Of a stretch of DNA of 64,000 bases, positions 43,401-53,691 are shown piece after piece. The position numbers and the translations under genes are program-made. Every line of letters begins with the position of its first letter. Position 1 is the first letter of the stretch. The notes beneath the pieces are model-generated. The model worked only from the letters and a program-made list of their open reading frames with translations. It made no database searches and was not told where the DNA came from. The DNA comes from Apostichopus japonicus (Eukaryota > Echinodermata > Holothuroidea > Aspidochirotida > Stichopodidae). The DNA lies in NCBI RefSeq assembly GCF_037975245.1, contig NC_092576.1:42381111-42445110 (forward strand), given 5' to 3'.

Positions 43401-46400
43401 CACTGTTATGATAAGGTCACCAGGAGTGGTCTATTTCATTCCAGCTGAATTTTAAAAAGTACTGACTTAAACTGTTCTCCATCTACTGACAATCAAGGAG
43501 AGGGTGGGGGGTGGGCTGGTGGAGGGCATCACTGGCCATTACTCCCAGCCTCTCCCCCTCCTTGGACACAACACTGTTATAATACAGTAACCTACTTGAC
43601 CCAAATACCCTGTTCCAGATTGCCAAAAAAAATATGTAATACATCACCAACCTACTACATTTTCTAATCTGAAGGATTTGGTCACAAATGATGATTCCCA
43701 GACAGATGGTAATCTATCAGTAAATGTCATGCCTCGCGAATCCTTACCAAAAATAGAAATATAAAAAAAAATATTATAGAAATCTTGTGCCAGCTGATCT
43801 GTAAACAGAATGAGCTGTTTATCAAAGGCCTTTCCATTCTGTTGGCAGAAAGTGTCAATTTACTCCGACTTTTTTTGTCCAAGTCTTACTATGTGCTCGG
43901 CTGTAATAAACAAAGTTTAAGTATGTTTGCAGCTGAACGGAGACTAAAAATTTCCATCATGTTTATATTTTTTTTCTTTTCACTGGTGACAGGTTTTTGA
44001 AATTCCATATTCAGAGAAAGAAATATAAAATGCTCACCCAGTTCTTTTTGCAGGGAGGAGTTATGGCACGTTGAAAGATTTATTGTTGTCAGATGAGATT
44101 TTTCATTGGAAAATTTTACAAAGTCCATATTCTTGCATCAAAACTTGAAATAATTTGCCCCCACTCCCACAAAGGAGGATTATATCAAGAAGTTGTTTAC
44201 AAAGTGCATATTCTTGCATCAACACCTGAAATAATTTGCCCCCACCCCCCTCCCACAAAGGATGAATATATTAAGATGTTTACAAAGTGCATATTTTGGC
44301 ATCAAAACCTGAAATCCCCTCCCCCCCCCAAAAAAAAAAATTAGTATATTAGGATTGATTTTTAAAATTTGCATATTCTTGCATCAGAACCTGAAATCCC
44401 CCCCCCCTCAAAATAAAAGGTTTAGTATAATAGGTAAGTGTTTACAAATTGCATATTCTTGCATCAGAACCTGATAGAAAATTTCCATCCTTTCCCCCCC
44501 CCCCTCCCCCGGAAAGAAAAGGATGAAATTATTAAGAAGTGGATAAACAACATACTGGAGTATCTACCAGTAAAACATGTTTGATGTTCAAAGAGACCTT
44601 GTGAAGGTTATCAGCATTATATATGAACCGCCTGACTTGTATAGACCTTGCAGATAGCAGGGTACGACAATATTTTAACGACTTTTCTACCGACAGTCAT
44701 CGGTGAAATCCTTAGTTAACGTTCAGCCGTGAAAGTTTCCAACGTAAAACAAAAATATTCGCTTTAAATCCATAAAAGTGTTCTTAATGTGTTGTAAACA
44801 AGCGCTGCCCTTTCCTGGTTCAAAGACAGTCACCGGCCTCTAACAATTAGAAATGTGATATGTGAACGTATATGAAATGAAGGATGCATCATTTGGAACA
44901 AAGATAAGGGCAGCATTTTCACCACTTTTGAGCAATGTTTCAAATAGACCTACAGTATTTTGGGGTTTTCATATACTGTTAGAGCAACACTGTGTCACGT
45001 TACTCAAACTAAAAAAAAAATTGAAAAAAAAAAATTAGAAAAAAAAAATTAAAAAAAAAAAAATTAGAGGGATGACATAACAGTTACAGTAATTCTATAG
45101 GTTCCTACAATACAATCACAAATTAAGTTGACTATTTTAATTAGTGCTTAAATATATAAGGATTGTTTTTTATTCTTCATTGAAAAATACAGTTTATTGG
45201 TTTCTTTTCTCGTAGTTCCAACTTGGCTCAGTTCGCCTGCAACCAGCAGACGACCCTTCAGAGCACATGAGGGAGCTACTCCAGCACAGCATAGAGGAGG
45301 TCGCTGCCTCTCAGAAGAAGATGAAACACTTGGAATGTGAACAAGACAGGCTGTCCAGTGAGAGGGCACAGGCATTAAAGGTTTGGGCCAACCCCCCCCC
45401 CCATCCTCCCTCCACCCTCTTCCCATCTGTGGTATTCATAAAGTGTAATATAACAAATTTGTTCAACTTCAGCAGTGACTATGGTGAGGGAAGAGATATA
45501 AATTCATCGTTTTAAATTTCCAGTTGGCACCTCAGAAATTGATAGTATTTGTCACTGTGATGTTAGCCATCGCAAATATTAAAATGGCGGTCGGATCATG
45601 ATTGATTTGGCTCCATTTTGGCTGTTTGTCATATCTTGGGATCTCCACGCGCAATCCTCTCAGGCATGATGGGAAGTCATGCTGTAGTCATGGTAACGAT
45701 AACATACTGCAATCTCTTACTTGAACAGTGTGCACAAAATTTCACTAATTTTTCACCAAATTTTGACAAACAATTTGATTTTCTAGAGTACACTTTTTGT
45801 TCTAATTTAGTGCTGTGGCCGAGTGGCTAAAGGCAGTGGCATTTGAAGCAATGAGGTTTAGTAATCGGGAGGTTCCAGGTTCGATACCCGGCCGGGTCAA
45901 AGTAAGGTGGGTTTTTCATCCAAGAGCAATCTACAGTTTTTCCCATCTGAAATGACTTTCTAAATTGAAAAAAGATTCCAAATTTGAGTTAAAATGTTGA
46001 ATTGGCAGCCACCCGACGTGTAAGTTGTAATCCATAAGCCCTTGCGGGTTTCTCCCACATTTGTGGTCGCTTAGGCGTTGTAAACAAAATTGCCGATTAT
46101 TATTAGTATTATCATAATTGTTATTAATTTGAAACTGTGGAAGTTAAAGTTAATTGTTTAGCAATTTCTTCAAGAGTATGAACCAAACCCTGATCCCCAC
46201 TGTAAGTTATTCTAATCTTTGTTGGATACAGTTAATATGTTTGTGCAACATCATAAAAAATAAGATACTACTACTACTACTAATACTACTACTAATAATA
46301 CTAATACTTCTAATTATAATAGTAATAATAATATTAATAATAAAAATAATAATGAACATTTTTACCAGACAAGGAATAAGACAAAAGGTCAAAGTCAATA

Positions 46401-49400
46401 AGAAGTCGGAAACAGACAAGTTTTCATAGTTAATTTGAAGCCTGACCCAAGAGAAGGATAGAGTTTGAGCCTTCAGGTGATTTGTTACAAAGATGCACGG
46501 GCATAGCAGACGCAAAGCTACGTTTTCTGGTAACATCTTTATCGCCATCAACTGTGATAGTCATTAAGCCATATTTCTGTCAACTTTTTCCTTTTTTTCC
46601 TTCTGTTTCTATCAAGAGGTTGGAAAAATGTGTTGAGATGAAAGAAGAACAAGACAAGAATCTTTATTCCAAGGTAAATTTGGAGAAAAAAAATCGTTGA
46701 ATAAAATTTCGGAAAATTATTTGTAAGTATGCATGGTAGTATGATGCTAAAAACTTGTTGCTGAAAACTCAACAGATTTTAAGGTCGGTGGTACCTACCT
46801 CATGCATATTGTTGACAAATGTTTTCCAGAAGAGTGTTTTAGTTTTATTTCACTTTGGTTTTGAGATTTAACTTTTTCGAAAGGTTGACTTCTAGGCATC
46901 TAGAATTCTTTGAAGACAGGTTTCAGAAAAAAGTAAATATTTGTCTAATAAAATGTGTCTCTCTGAAAAGGGAGAAACGTTTTGTGCATATAAAAAAAAT
47001 TAATTGTGGGGATTTAACTGATGGTTTTTTTTATTATGATTGAAAATGTCTGGAAAAAAAGTTTTTTTTTTTTTTTTTGGTCATGGTTGTTTCATCCTTA
47101 ACAATTGATATATTTGATATGGTTCCTTAGAGCAAGGAATAGAAAAAGTTGACTTTAGTGATCATTTCCTTAAAGGCGAAACAAAGTCTGAGATTAAAAG
47201 ACAATAGCCTAACACAGATAATATTAGGCTAATACAGAGAAAAACGTCAAGCCAACTTACTTTTACACACAGAGAATGTCTAACGACAGCTTGTTCAGTT
47301 ATTGAGATCACCAGGTACGTACGTGTTTTACCGCTAGGGACCACGAAAAACAAATGTGCGGCAAACAGGCAATAAGCTATGGACATGTACATTTCTAAGG
47401 TCATTCCTTACTAAGTGTATCCTATATGATAATACCATCCACTGGACTGTTGCCAGATAAAATAATTTTATTGCACCAAAATGTTAATCTAAATTATAAC
47501 AAAGAAAACTAAAAAACCTGCTCTTTTCTTCTTCTAAATTTGGAGCAACTATTACTGAAATTATGTCAAATATTTTTTTAATTTTTATTTTTAATCCAAC
47601 AGTTTCTACCATCATTTATGAGTTGAACCTGCTTAGCCCTCCCTTGGTTTATAACCGGGAAAAAATGGTAATTTTCCGGGTATCATGTGATCCACAAAGT
47701 AACCAAAGCTGTTTCCTTATCTTACTCCTGAAGATTAGGAATACAGCTTTGGTTATTTCATAGATCATGTGATACCCGGTAAATCACCGTTTTTGTTTTC
47801 CAGGTATAAACCAAGCGAGGGCTAACCACGTTGAAATGATGAATGTATTCCTTTGATACCTTCGTATTTACTTGAACAATAACGATAATTGTTTTCCTTA
47901 ATTTTCTGGCAGTTTTGTGTGGTTTTGAACGAGAAGAAGTCCAAGATCAGGAAGCTACAGGAGAACAGATTAGATTCAGGTAAAAAACCTCAGTTTGATA
48001 GATTTCTTGAGGTTTAATTTCAGAAAGCAACAAAGCTATATTCATACCAAACGTAATGATTTATAAAAATTAAAATTCTGTACTGGTGCTGTGGCTGATT
48101 GGATAAAGGTGGTGGCATTAGAAGCAATGAGGCTTAGCAATCGGGAGGTTTGGGGTTCGATTCCCGGCCGGGTCATACTAAGGTGGGGTTTTTTATCCAA
48201 GAGCGTTATTAAATTAAATATTGTTAAATTAGCTTAATATATATATAATAACATAATATTAATAATATATGATAATATAATATATCATAATAATAATATA
48301 ATAATATATCATAATAATAATATAATAATATACAATATAATATATAGGAGTGTTCAAGAAAGCTATTCAGTGTTTCCATCATATATTCCACAAAGGACAA
48401 TCGTGGCAATGTATTTTATTTGACATTTACATAATTCAAATTTAAAAATTGCAAAAAGAAAGTTTCGACACAGAATTACAGAATTCAGATTGTAAGGTAG
48501 ATTATGATTCTTGAAATCTCTGGTATGTTTCCACCGTTTGTGGAAATATGCATGCGGTGGTAAGCATATAACCGGAGAAATTCGAACTAATCATTGAATG
48601 TACTATGAAAAGTGTACTTTTATTGTAATAGTTTAGCAGGATTTAGCCAGTTGGTCTATTGAAATATTGAGGCAGAAAAAAAAGACTCCTGCACCAACTG
48701 TAGCATTGAGTATATTAGTGAAAGAGTCTTCACCCTGCTTGTCCCCCTACCAACCCCCCATCCGCACCCAAGTGCAATAGCACCAGTGGTTTACACATGT
48801 TATTCTGGTACCCTTTAAGTAAGTGGGAAGAACCTGGTGATTCATTCTTGGTGGTACTATACTCATGAGAAATGCAGGTGAATTAATCAACTTAAAATGC
48901 ATTTAAAGAAACTTTTGACAATCCCTCGCTTTCATGCCTCTCTTATGTACATTCCTCTTCATTTACCCCACCCATACACCCTCCCATACACCCAACCAAT
49001 GCACCCCACCCATACACCCCACCCATACACCCCTCCCATACACCCCTCCCATGCACCCCACCCATGCACCACTCCCATGCACCCCACCCATGCACCCCAC
49101 CCATGCACCCCACCCATGCACCCCACCCATGCACCCCTCCAATATACCCCTCCCATATACCCCTCCCATACACCCCTCCGATACCCCTCCCATACACCCC
49201 ACCCATGCACCTCACCCATGCACCCCACCCATACCCCTGCCATACACCCAACCAATGCACCCCACCCATACACCCCACCCATACACCCCTCCCATACACC
49301 CCTCCCATGCACCCCACCCATGCACCCCTCCCATGCACCCCACCCATGCACCCCTCCCATACACCCCTCCCACACACCCCACCTATACACCCCTCCCATT

Positions 49401-52400
49401 CACCCCTCCCATGCACCCCACCCATGCACCCCACCCATGCACCCCACCCATGCACCCCACCTATACACCCCTCCATACACCCCTCCCATACACCCCTCCC
49501 ATACACCCCTCCCAGGCACCCCTCCCACACACCCCACCTATACACCCCTCCCATACACCCCTACCATGCACCCCACCCATATACCCCTCCCATACACCCG
49601 TCAGGCTGAACCTTGGTTCTACAGTATTTTCTCTGGCTAATTCCCGGTGAGTCCATGGATGGGATTTTCTAGTTTATTTGTCATGAGAAACCGAATCTAG
49701 TTCAAAGTATCCATTTCTGAAAACTATTTATTTGTTTATTGAATAATTATGATTATAGAGATTAATTTTTGAAATGCTTTTGTGCCTTTCATCTAGATTC
49801 TGTGGATAAAGTTGAGCCTGCATCAGTGAAGAGCGAAGATGACGACTCTGTCAGGGGGTCAGAGGAAATGGAGGCAGCAGATGGTGATGGTGGTGATGAT
49901 GATGATGTTGGTACGGATGAGGAGAATGAGAAGAACACAGTGAGATATTAATCGTCCTATTTTCTACATGTTTATAATTAATGGTGGGATAATCAGGCAT
50001 GAGCTTTTTCCGCGAATTCGCGGAAAATCTGTGGTTTCTACCTCGGGGAAAAAAATATTATCCTAACACATTGTAGCATATGCAAACTGGAGCCTATACC
50101 GCAATTTTTGCAAAGTTACATGATTTTTTGTTTTACTCCAGGCTCATCCCTGGATAATAGTCAATCTTTACTGTTCTTAAATTTGTTATAAATTTCAAAC
50201 ATACTTAATTTTGGGAGACCATTCATTGGCTGTTCTCTGATGATTGGAACCATTATTTAGTATTAAGTAATATGTTGCAGACAATGGGTTGTAACCAACT
50301 AAATTTTCTCACATTATCTTTATAAGTAGCTCCACCTTACCCCATCCTTCCCTCACCCCACCCTCATCTCACCCTCACCTCATCCCACCCTCACCCCATT
50401 CCACCCTCACCTTAACAAAATAAAAAAGAAAACATATGCTAGCAAATTTGACTCATTACTTGGGCTTTACTTTGAAATTAGAAATGCCACAAAACTTTTG
50501 TCAACCCTCCTCCACACCTCCCCCCCCCCCCCCCCGGCCAGCCTTATTAAATGCTTTTCATTCTCTACCCTCTTTTCCTTTTGAAAACACATACTCCTAC
50601 CAACCATTTCCTTTGCATGAATGATATTACCCCCCCCTCCCTCCCCCTCCCCCAGCCCCAAGTTAGCATCATATCAGAATGCCATGATGATGTTACATCT
50701 ACCTGAAGCCTGCCTGCTCTGAGGGTTTTAGTGTTTACTTGTGCTCCTGCAGGTATCCAAGGGGAGGAAGATGAAGAGACGACTCAAAGACGAAGATGAA
50801 GATAACTCGCTCATCCTGGATGAGGAAGAGGAGGAAAAACCATCCACATCCCATGGTAGGAGGTGAGCTACCAATTTCTTTTCCAAAATCACATTAAAAA
50901 AAATAAAAAAAGAAGTCTAAAATACCAAGTTTCCATTAAAACGGATGTTAAACAACATTGCTGTAAGATGTCTGCAATTTTTCATAAAAACTACATTCTA
51001 ATTGTATTTTGCATCTGGCAACAAAATATTTACTTATGTTTATCATTGCAATTATTCAAAAGGAAAAAAAGGCTTTGACTTCTTTTACAAATTATGTGCA
51101 AATCATTTATATGCCTTAAAAGACAATATATTTTTTTAGAAACAAGTTTGTCGGTGATTAAATTGTAAATGACGAGAATATTAACATGGAGGAAAACTTT
51201 CCAAATATGTCACGTTTTCCAAAAAACACAGACAACCCACTCTGTTCCGCTTCCTGAGGGAAGGTTTTATTAGGAAGGTTGTATATGCTAAAACTAGTTT
51301 ACATTCATTGAACCATATCTAGAGTTACTTCACAAGAAACTGGGGGAGAGGGGGAAGAAAGGGGCAGTGGGGGGTTCAACTAAAAGTGTAGAATAATTTT
51401 CACTTCCATATAAGTGTAAAAAATTGTCTGCCACCAGAAGATTCCAATAAAGTTACCACTCTGGGGTTATTTATGGTTTATTTCACCATGCAAAAGGGGC
51501 AACCACAACTTCCATATATCAGAGAACAATTTTTGAGCTCCTTTGAAGTACAATTCTTGGTTGCAGCTACAAGAATCATACTAGGAGATTTATAAAATCA
51601 TTGACCCTCTTCGAACAATTTCCTCTTCTGCAATAGAAGTATAACATCATGTAAAGTTTGTGTAATATTCAAGGGAAGGGTTGGTATTGTACCCTAGCGC
51701 CAATCTCAGGTTTGTAAACCAAACGTCGGTTGTCTTGCTTTTACATTGGATTGCTAGTCAGCCAAAAAAAAAAAAATTGGAAAAATTGTTTCTGGTGGAA
51801 TCTAACCAATAACTTCCTGTTTTGTGCAGTGATTTGGTCACCCAAACTTTTGTAAATGTGTGCATGCTGTTTTGCTAACATTCAGTCAATGTTTCACCAA
51901 GTGAAAAAAGGTTGGATTCTAGAATACTTTAATTAACCAGCAAGAAAAATGAGAGAAAAAATATATGACATTATATCAATAGTTTCAAATATTATTTATG
52001 TTGTTGGCGTTTATGATCAATACTGCAGAGAAACAATATGTTATCAATGCAGTCATGAATCAACAGAGATTTAATCATTTGTTATCTGAAATTGTCCGTC
52101 TCGCTAAAAGATTTTCTATAATGGTTTACCAAGCAAATCCTTTTTGAACTTCTTCTTTGTCAGGCGTAAGAGAAAACCAGCACACAAACCGGCTGTATCG
52201 ACCAGCAAACCATCGATTCCAAGGGTTCCAAGCACACCGAAGAATGGAAGGTTAGTAGATAGAGATGGTATGTGTGGAAGATATTAAACAGTTGAGAGTA
52301 AAGGGGAACTTAACATTGTATATGTAAGACAGGTAGCAGATGATACTCAGAGTAAAGGGGTACTTTACATTGTATATGTAGGACAGGTGATACATGGTAC

Positions 52401-53604
52401 CCAGAGTAAAGGGGTAATTTACATTGTATATGTAGGACAGGTGTTAGATGGTACCCAGAGTAAAGGGGTACTTTACATTGTATATGTAGGACAGGGGATA
52501 GATGGTACCCAGAGTAAAGGGGTACTTTACATTGTATATGTAAGACAGGTGATAGATTGTACCCAGAGTAAAGGGGTAATTTACATTGTATATGTAGGAC
52601 AGGTGTTAGATGGTACCCAGAGTAAAGGAGTACTTTACATTGTACATGTAGGACAGGTGATAGATTGTACCCAGAGTAAAGGGGTACTTTACATTGTATA
52701 TGTAGGACAGGTTATAGATGTTACCCAGAGTAAAGGGGTACTTCACATTGTATATGTAGGACAGGTGATAGATGTTACCCAGAGTAAAGGGGTACTTTAC
52801 ATTGTATATGTAGGACAGGTGATAGATGGTACCCAGAGTAAAGGAGTACTTTACATTGTATATGTAGGACAGGTTATAGATGTTACCCAGAGTAAAGGGG
52901 TACTTTACATTGTATATGTAGGACAGGTGATAGATTGTACCCAGAGTAAAGGGGTACTTTACATTGTATATGTAGGACAGGTTATAGATGTTACCCAGAG
53001 TAAAGGGGTACTTTACATTGTATATGTAGGACAGGTGATAGATTGTACCCAGAGTAAAGGAGTACTTTACATTGTATATGTAAGACAGGTGATAGATGTT
53101 ACCCAGAGTAAAGGGGTACTTTACATTGTATATGTAGGACAGGGGATAGATGGTACCCAAGTGGACTCATTTTGACAATCATGACACATTATGTATGCCA
53201 ACTAAGTAAGAGATTGACATTGCATGGGATGAAAACAAGCAAAATTCCTACAACACTACAGATGGTTCCACAGTTATGATAACGATACAATAACCTTTCC
53301 TAAAGACTGCTTCTGCTATATGCTTATGTATTTAAATTCAGGTCAATTAGGGCTTCACGGAGTAACATCTTCAAGGTTCATATTTTTTTTTTTTTTTTTT
53401 TCGTTCTCAAGCATATCTGCTTCATTCTCTACACCTCAAAACATTAATTTTTTTGTTTTTGTCTTTTCTCGCCCTAGCGCACCAAGTTCATTGACCACGA
53501 GAAGCGGGAGGACAGCATCACTGAGGAAGACACCGTCGTCAGGTACAACGAGGAGAGGAAGGAGCGGCGAGCAGGACGCGAGCGATTTATTTGATGAAAT
53601 GTAG
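37353..53604 (+). CDS. XRCC4: XRCC4, non-homologous end-joining scaffold, ten coding exons
   Basis: Exons 37353-37497, 39593-39717, 41723-41791, 45216-45380, 46617-46673, 47913-47979, 49797-49939, 50753-50862, 52164-52250 and 53478-53604 sum to 1095 bases, 364 residues plus stop. All introns are GT-AG and every phase matches. XRCC4 is the nuclear homodimer that stabilises DNA ligase IV and bridges ends with XLF in double-strand break repair. The globular head spans about 1-130 and the coiled coil about 131-209, including RLEKCVEMKEEQDKNLYSK and VVLNEKKSKIRKLQENRL, the ligase IV binding stretch. The C-terminal tail is acidic and basic by turns: VKSE (220-223, possible SUMO site), DDDDVGTDEENE around T249 (CK2/FHA-binding motif), RRKRKP (293-298, nuclear signal), and terminal DLFDEM as in human DLFDEI. 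Human XRCC4 has 336 residues. Confidence 0.95.
37498..39592 (+). other. XRCC4 intron 1
   Basis: About 2.1 kb of AT-rich sequence with a poly(A) run (38370-38385). No repeat family or nested gene seen. Acceptor TTTATTCTGCAG. Confidence 0.7.
39593..39717 (+). CDS. XRCC4: XRCC4 exon 2 (head domain)
   Basis: Acceptor TTTATTCTGCAG, donor GTTAGT. It completes Ile49 and encodes 50-90: SNSDLQALCKEIKEDLSKF, then ESKEAL and NLVFGYQ. This is the helix-turn and strand segment of the XRCC4 head (human SESEISQEADDMA and YTFNFS). Confidence 0.95.
39728..40955. repeat. Pyrimidine-strand minisatellite in XRCC4 intron 2, 90-93 bp unit
   Basis: About thirteen copies of a C/T-only block (CTTCTCCCTTCCATCACCC..., CTTGCCCTCCCTTCCACTTC..., CTGCCCACTCCTCCCCTGCC). 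Long and short units follow a long-long-short pattern with a 276-base period (39731, 40007). It begins about 10 bases after the exon 2 donor. Long frames on both strands reflect composition only. Confidence 0.95.
41723..41791 (+). CDS. XRCC4: XRCC4 exon 3 (end of head domain)
   Basis: Exactly 23 codons, phase 0 at both ends, acceptor GATTTTGTCAG and donor GTACAT. It encodes 91-113, VKSLRDGCKELAWKRV then MQDENIK, corresponding to the human KNLKDVSFRLGS strand region. Confidence 0.93.
41792..45215 (+). other. XRCC4 intron 3 with degenerate repeats
   Basis: The longest intron, about 3.4 kb. It holds degenerate GTTAAAGGGTTGGTATTCATC repeats (41870-42310), a duplicated G-rich block about 180 bases apart (43250-43600, CATCACTGGCCAT in both) and five copies of a 90-base block (44110-44480) containing GCATATTCTTGCATCA and a C-run. 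An A-rich stretch lies at 45010-45065. No nested gene. Confidence 0.7.
44110..44480. repeat. Tandem repeat, about 80-95 bp unit, five copies
   Basis: TTTACAAAGTGCATATTCTT, GCATCARAACCTGAAA and a C-run recur in XRCC4 intron 3 with gradual decay. Confidence 0.8.
45216..45380 (+). CDS. XRCC4: XRCC4 exon 4 (head-to-coiled-coil transition)
   Basis: Acceptor TTTTCTCGTAG, donor GTTTGG, 55 codons in phase 0. It encodes 114-168: FQLGSVRLQPADDPSEHMRE (human [20 protein letters not shown]) and the first coiled-coil heptads QHSIEEVAASQKKMKHLECE. This is the most diagnostic exon. Confidence 0.96.
45811..46110 (+). mobile_element. tRNA-derived SINE, family B, full-length copy
   Basis: Head TGGCCGAGTGGCTAAAGGC (A box) and GGTTCGATACC (B box, 45878-45888), as in Leu/Ser-type tRNAs. 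Then AAGTAAGGTGGG, a body with CCCTTGCGGGTTTCTCCCAC, and a GTTGTAAACAAAATTGCCGA end followed by ATT repeats. It lies in XRCC4 intron 4. Second copy at 48085-48211. Confidence 0.85.
46617..46673 (+). CDS. XRCC4: XRCC4 exon 5 (coiled coil)
   Basis: 19 codons in phase 0, acceptor TCTATCAAG, donor GTAAAT. It encodes 169-187, RLEKCVEMKEEQDKNLYSK, equivalent to human RFEKCVSAKEALETDLYKR, the part of the coiled coil that meets the ligase IV linker. Confidence 0.95.
47633..47825. mobile_element. Foldback (long inverted repeat) element in XRCC4 intron 5
   Basis: Two arms of about 80-90 bases pair imperfectly around a loop near 47715-47750. Left TTAGCCCTCCCTTGGTTTAT and CCGGGTATCATGTGATC oppose right ATAAACCAAGCGAGGGCTAA and GATCATGTGATACCCGG, and ACCAAAGCTG/CAGCTTTGGT lies near the centre. 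No coding capacity; a foldback MITE is the best reading. Confidence 0.8.
47913..47979 (+). CDS. XRCC4: XRCC4 exon 6 (end of coiled coil, ligase IV binding)
   Basis: Acceptor TTTTCTGGCAG, donor GTAAAA. It encodes 188-209 and one base of codon 210: FCVVLNEKKSKIRKLQENRL. The core VLNEKKxKIRxL is identical to human XRCC4 apart from the variable positions. Confidence 0.96.
48085..48211 (+). mobile_element. tRNA-derived SINE, family B, 3'-truncated copy
   Basis: Matches the first 125 bases or so of 45811-46110 (GTGCTGTGGCTGATTGG, GAAGCAATGAGGCTTAGCAA, GGTTCGATTCCCGGCCGGGT). It then passes into AT-rich sequence (48212-48345) instead of the SINE body. It lies in XRCC4 intron 6. Confidence 0.82.
48961..49600. 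repeat. C-rich minisatellite in XRCC4 intron 6, 12 bp unit
   Basis: About fifty copies of CACCCCWCCCAT followed by GCA or ACA, with a block of about 256 bases duplicated (CCCAACCAATGCACCCC at 48991 and 49247). C runs on plus and G runs on minus could form i-motif or G-quadruplex structures. The Pro/His and Gly/Trp frames are artefacts. Confidence 0.95.
49797..49939 (+). CDS. XRCC4: XRCC4 exon 7 (acidic tail with phospho-motif)
   Basis: Acceptor CTTTCATCTAG, donor GTGAGA. It completes Asp210 and encodes 211-257: SVDKVEPASVKSEDDDSVRG, an Asp/Gly-rich run and DDVGTDEENEKNT. The TDEE motif matches the human YDESTDEE site, phosphorylated by CK2 and bound by FHA domains of PNKP, aprataxin and APLF. 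VKSE fits the SUMO consensus. Confidence 0.9.
49940..50752 (+). other. XRCC4 intron 7
   Basis: 0.8 kb with C-rich patches (50335-50410, 50505-50540, 50630-50660). No nested feature. Confidence 0.65.
50753..50862 (+). CDS. XRCC4: XRCC4 exon 8 (basic then acidic tail)
   Basis: Acceptor GTGCTCCTGCAG, donor GTGAGC, ending in phase 2. It encodes 258-293 and two bases of codon 294: VSKGRKMKRRLKDEDEDNSL then EEEEEKPSTSHGR. The GRKMKRR run is one of two nuclear-localisation candidates. Confidence 0.88.
50863..52163 (+). other. XRCC4 intron 8
   Basis: 1.3 kb of AT-rich sequence without recognisable repeats. Confidence 0.65.
52164..52250 (+). CDS. XRCC4: XRCC4 exon 9 (basic tail, nuclear signal)
   Basis: Acceptor TTCTTTGTCAG, donor GTTAGT. 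It completes Arg294 and encodes 295-322: RKRKPAHKPAVSTSKPSIPR then VPSTPKNG. With the end of exon 8 it forms RRKRKP, the likely counterpart of the human RKRRQR signal. Confidence 0.88.
52293..53160. repeat. 54-bp minisatellite in XRCC4 intron 9, about sixteen copies
   Basis: Unit: GATAGATGGTACCCAGAG, TAAAGGGGTACTTTACATTG, TATATGTAGGACAGGT. Because 54 is a multiple of three, an 18-residue peptide repeats without stop on both strands (262 and 184 codons). Neither frame is joined to XRCC4: intron retention from exon 9 meets a stop within about 12 codons. Confidence 0.95.
53478..53604 (+). CDS. XRCC4: XRCC4 exon 10 (terminal exon)
   Basis: Acceptor TCTCGCCCTAG, TAG stop at 53602-53604. It completes Ser323 and encodes 324-364: a Ser/Thr/Arg-rich run and the terminal EQDASDLFDEM. 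Human XRCC4 ends SPEDLFDEI, so the C-terminal signature is retained. Confidence 0.93.
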
Positions 53605-53691
53605 AGTGATGGAGAGAGAGCAAAAATAGGGAAAAGAACTCATAGGTGGACAATTGGTAATTCAGAATAATACTGAAGATCCACTGTGAAT

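Noticed and set aside
45811..45900. A functional tRNA gene (Leu/Ser-like)
   Set aside because: A and B boxes are present, but the anticodon arm does not fold cleanly and a SINE body follows. A second truncated copy has the same head.
47162..47404. 80-codon hydrophobic minus-strand frame in XRCC4 intron 5
   Set aside because: No splice context or domain; hydrophobic runs arise easily from AT-rich sequence.
48897..49650. Pro/His-rich and Gly/Trp-rich frames of up to 247 codons
   Set aside because: Translations of the 12-bp C-rich intronic repeat; present in several frames and both strands.
52387..53175. A 262-codon repeat protein
   Set aside because: The 54-bp intronic minisatellite happens to be a multiple of three. 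It has no start context, no splice link and an equal open frame on the other strand.
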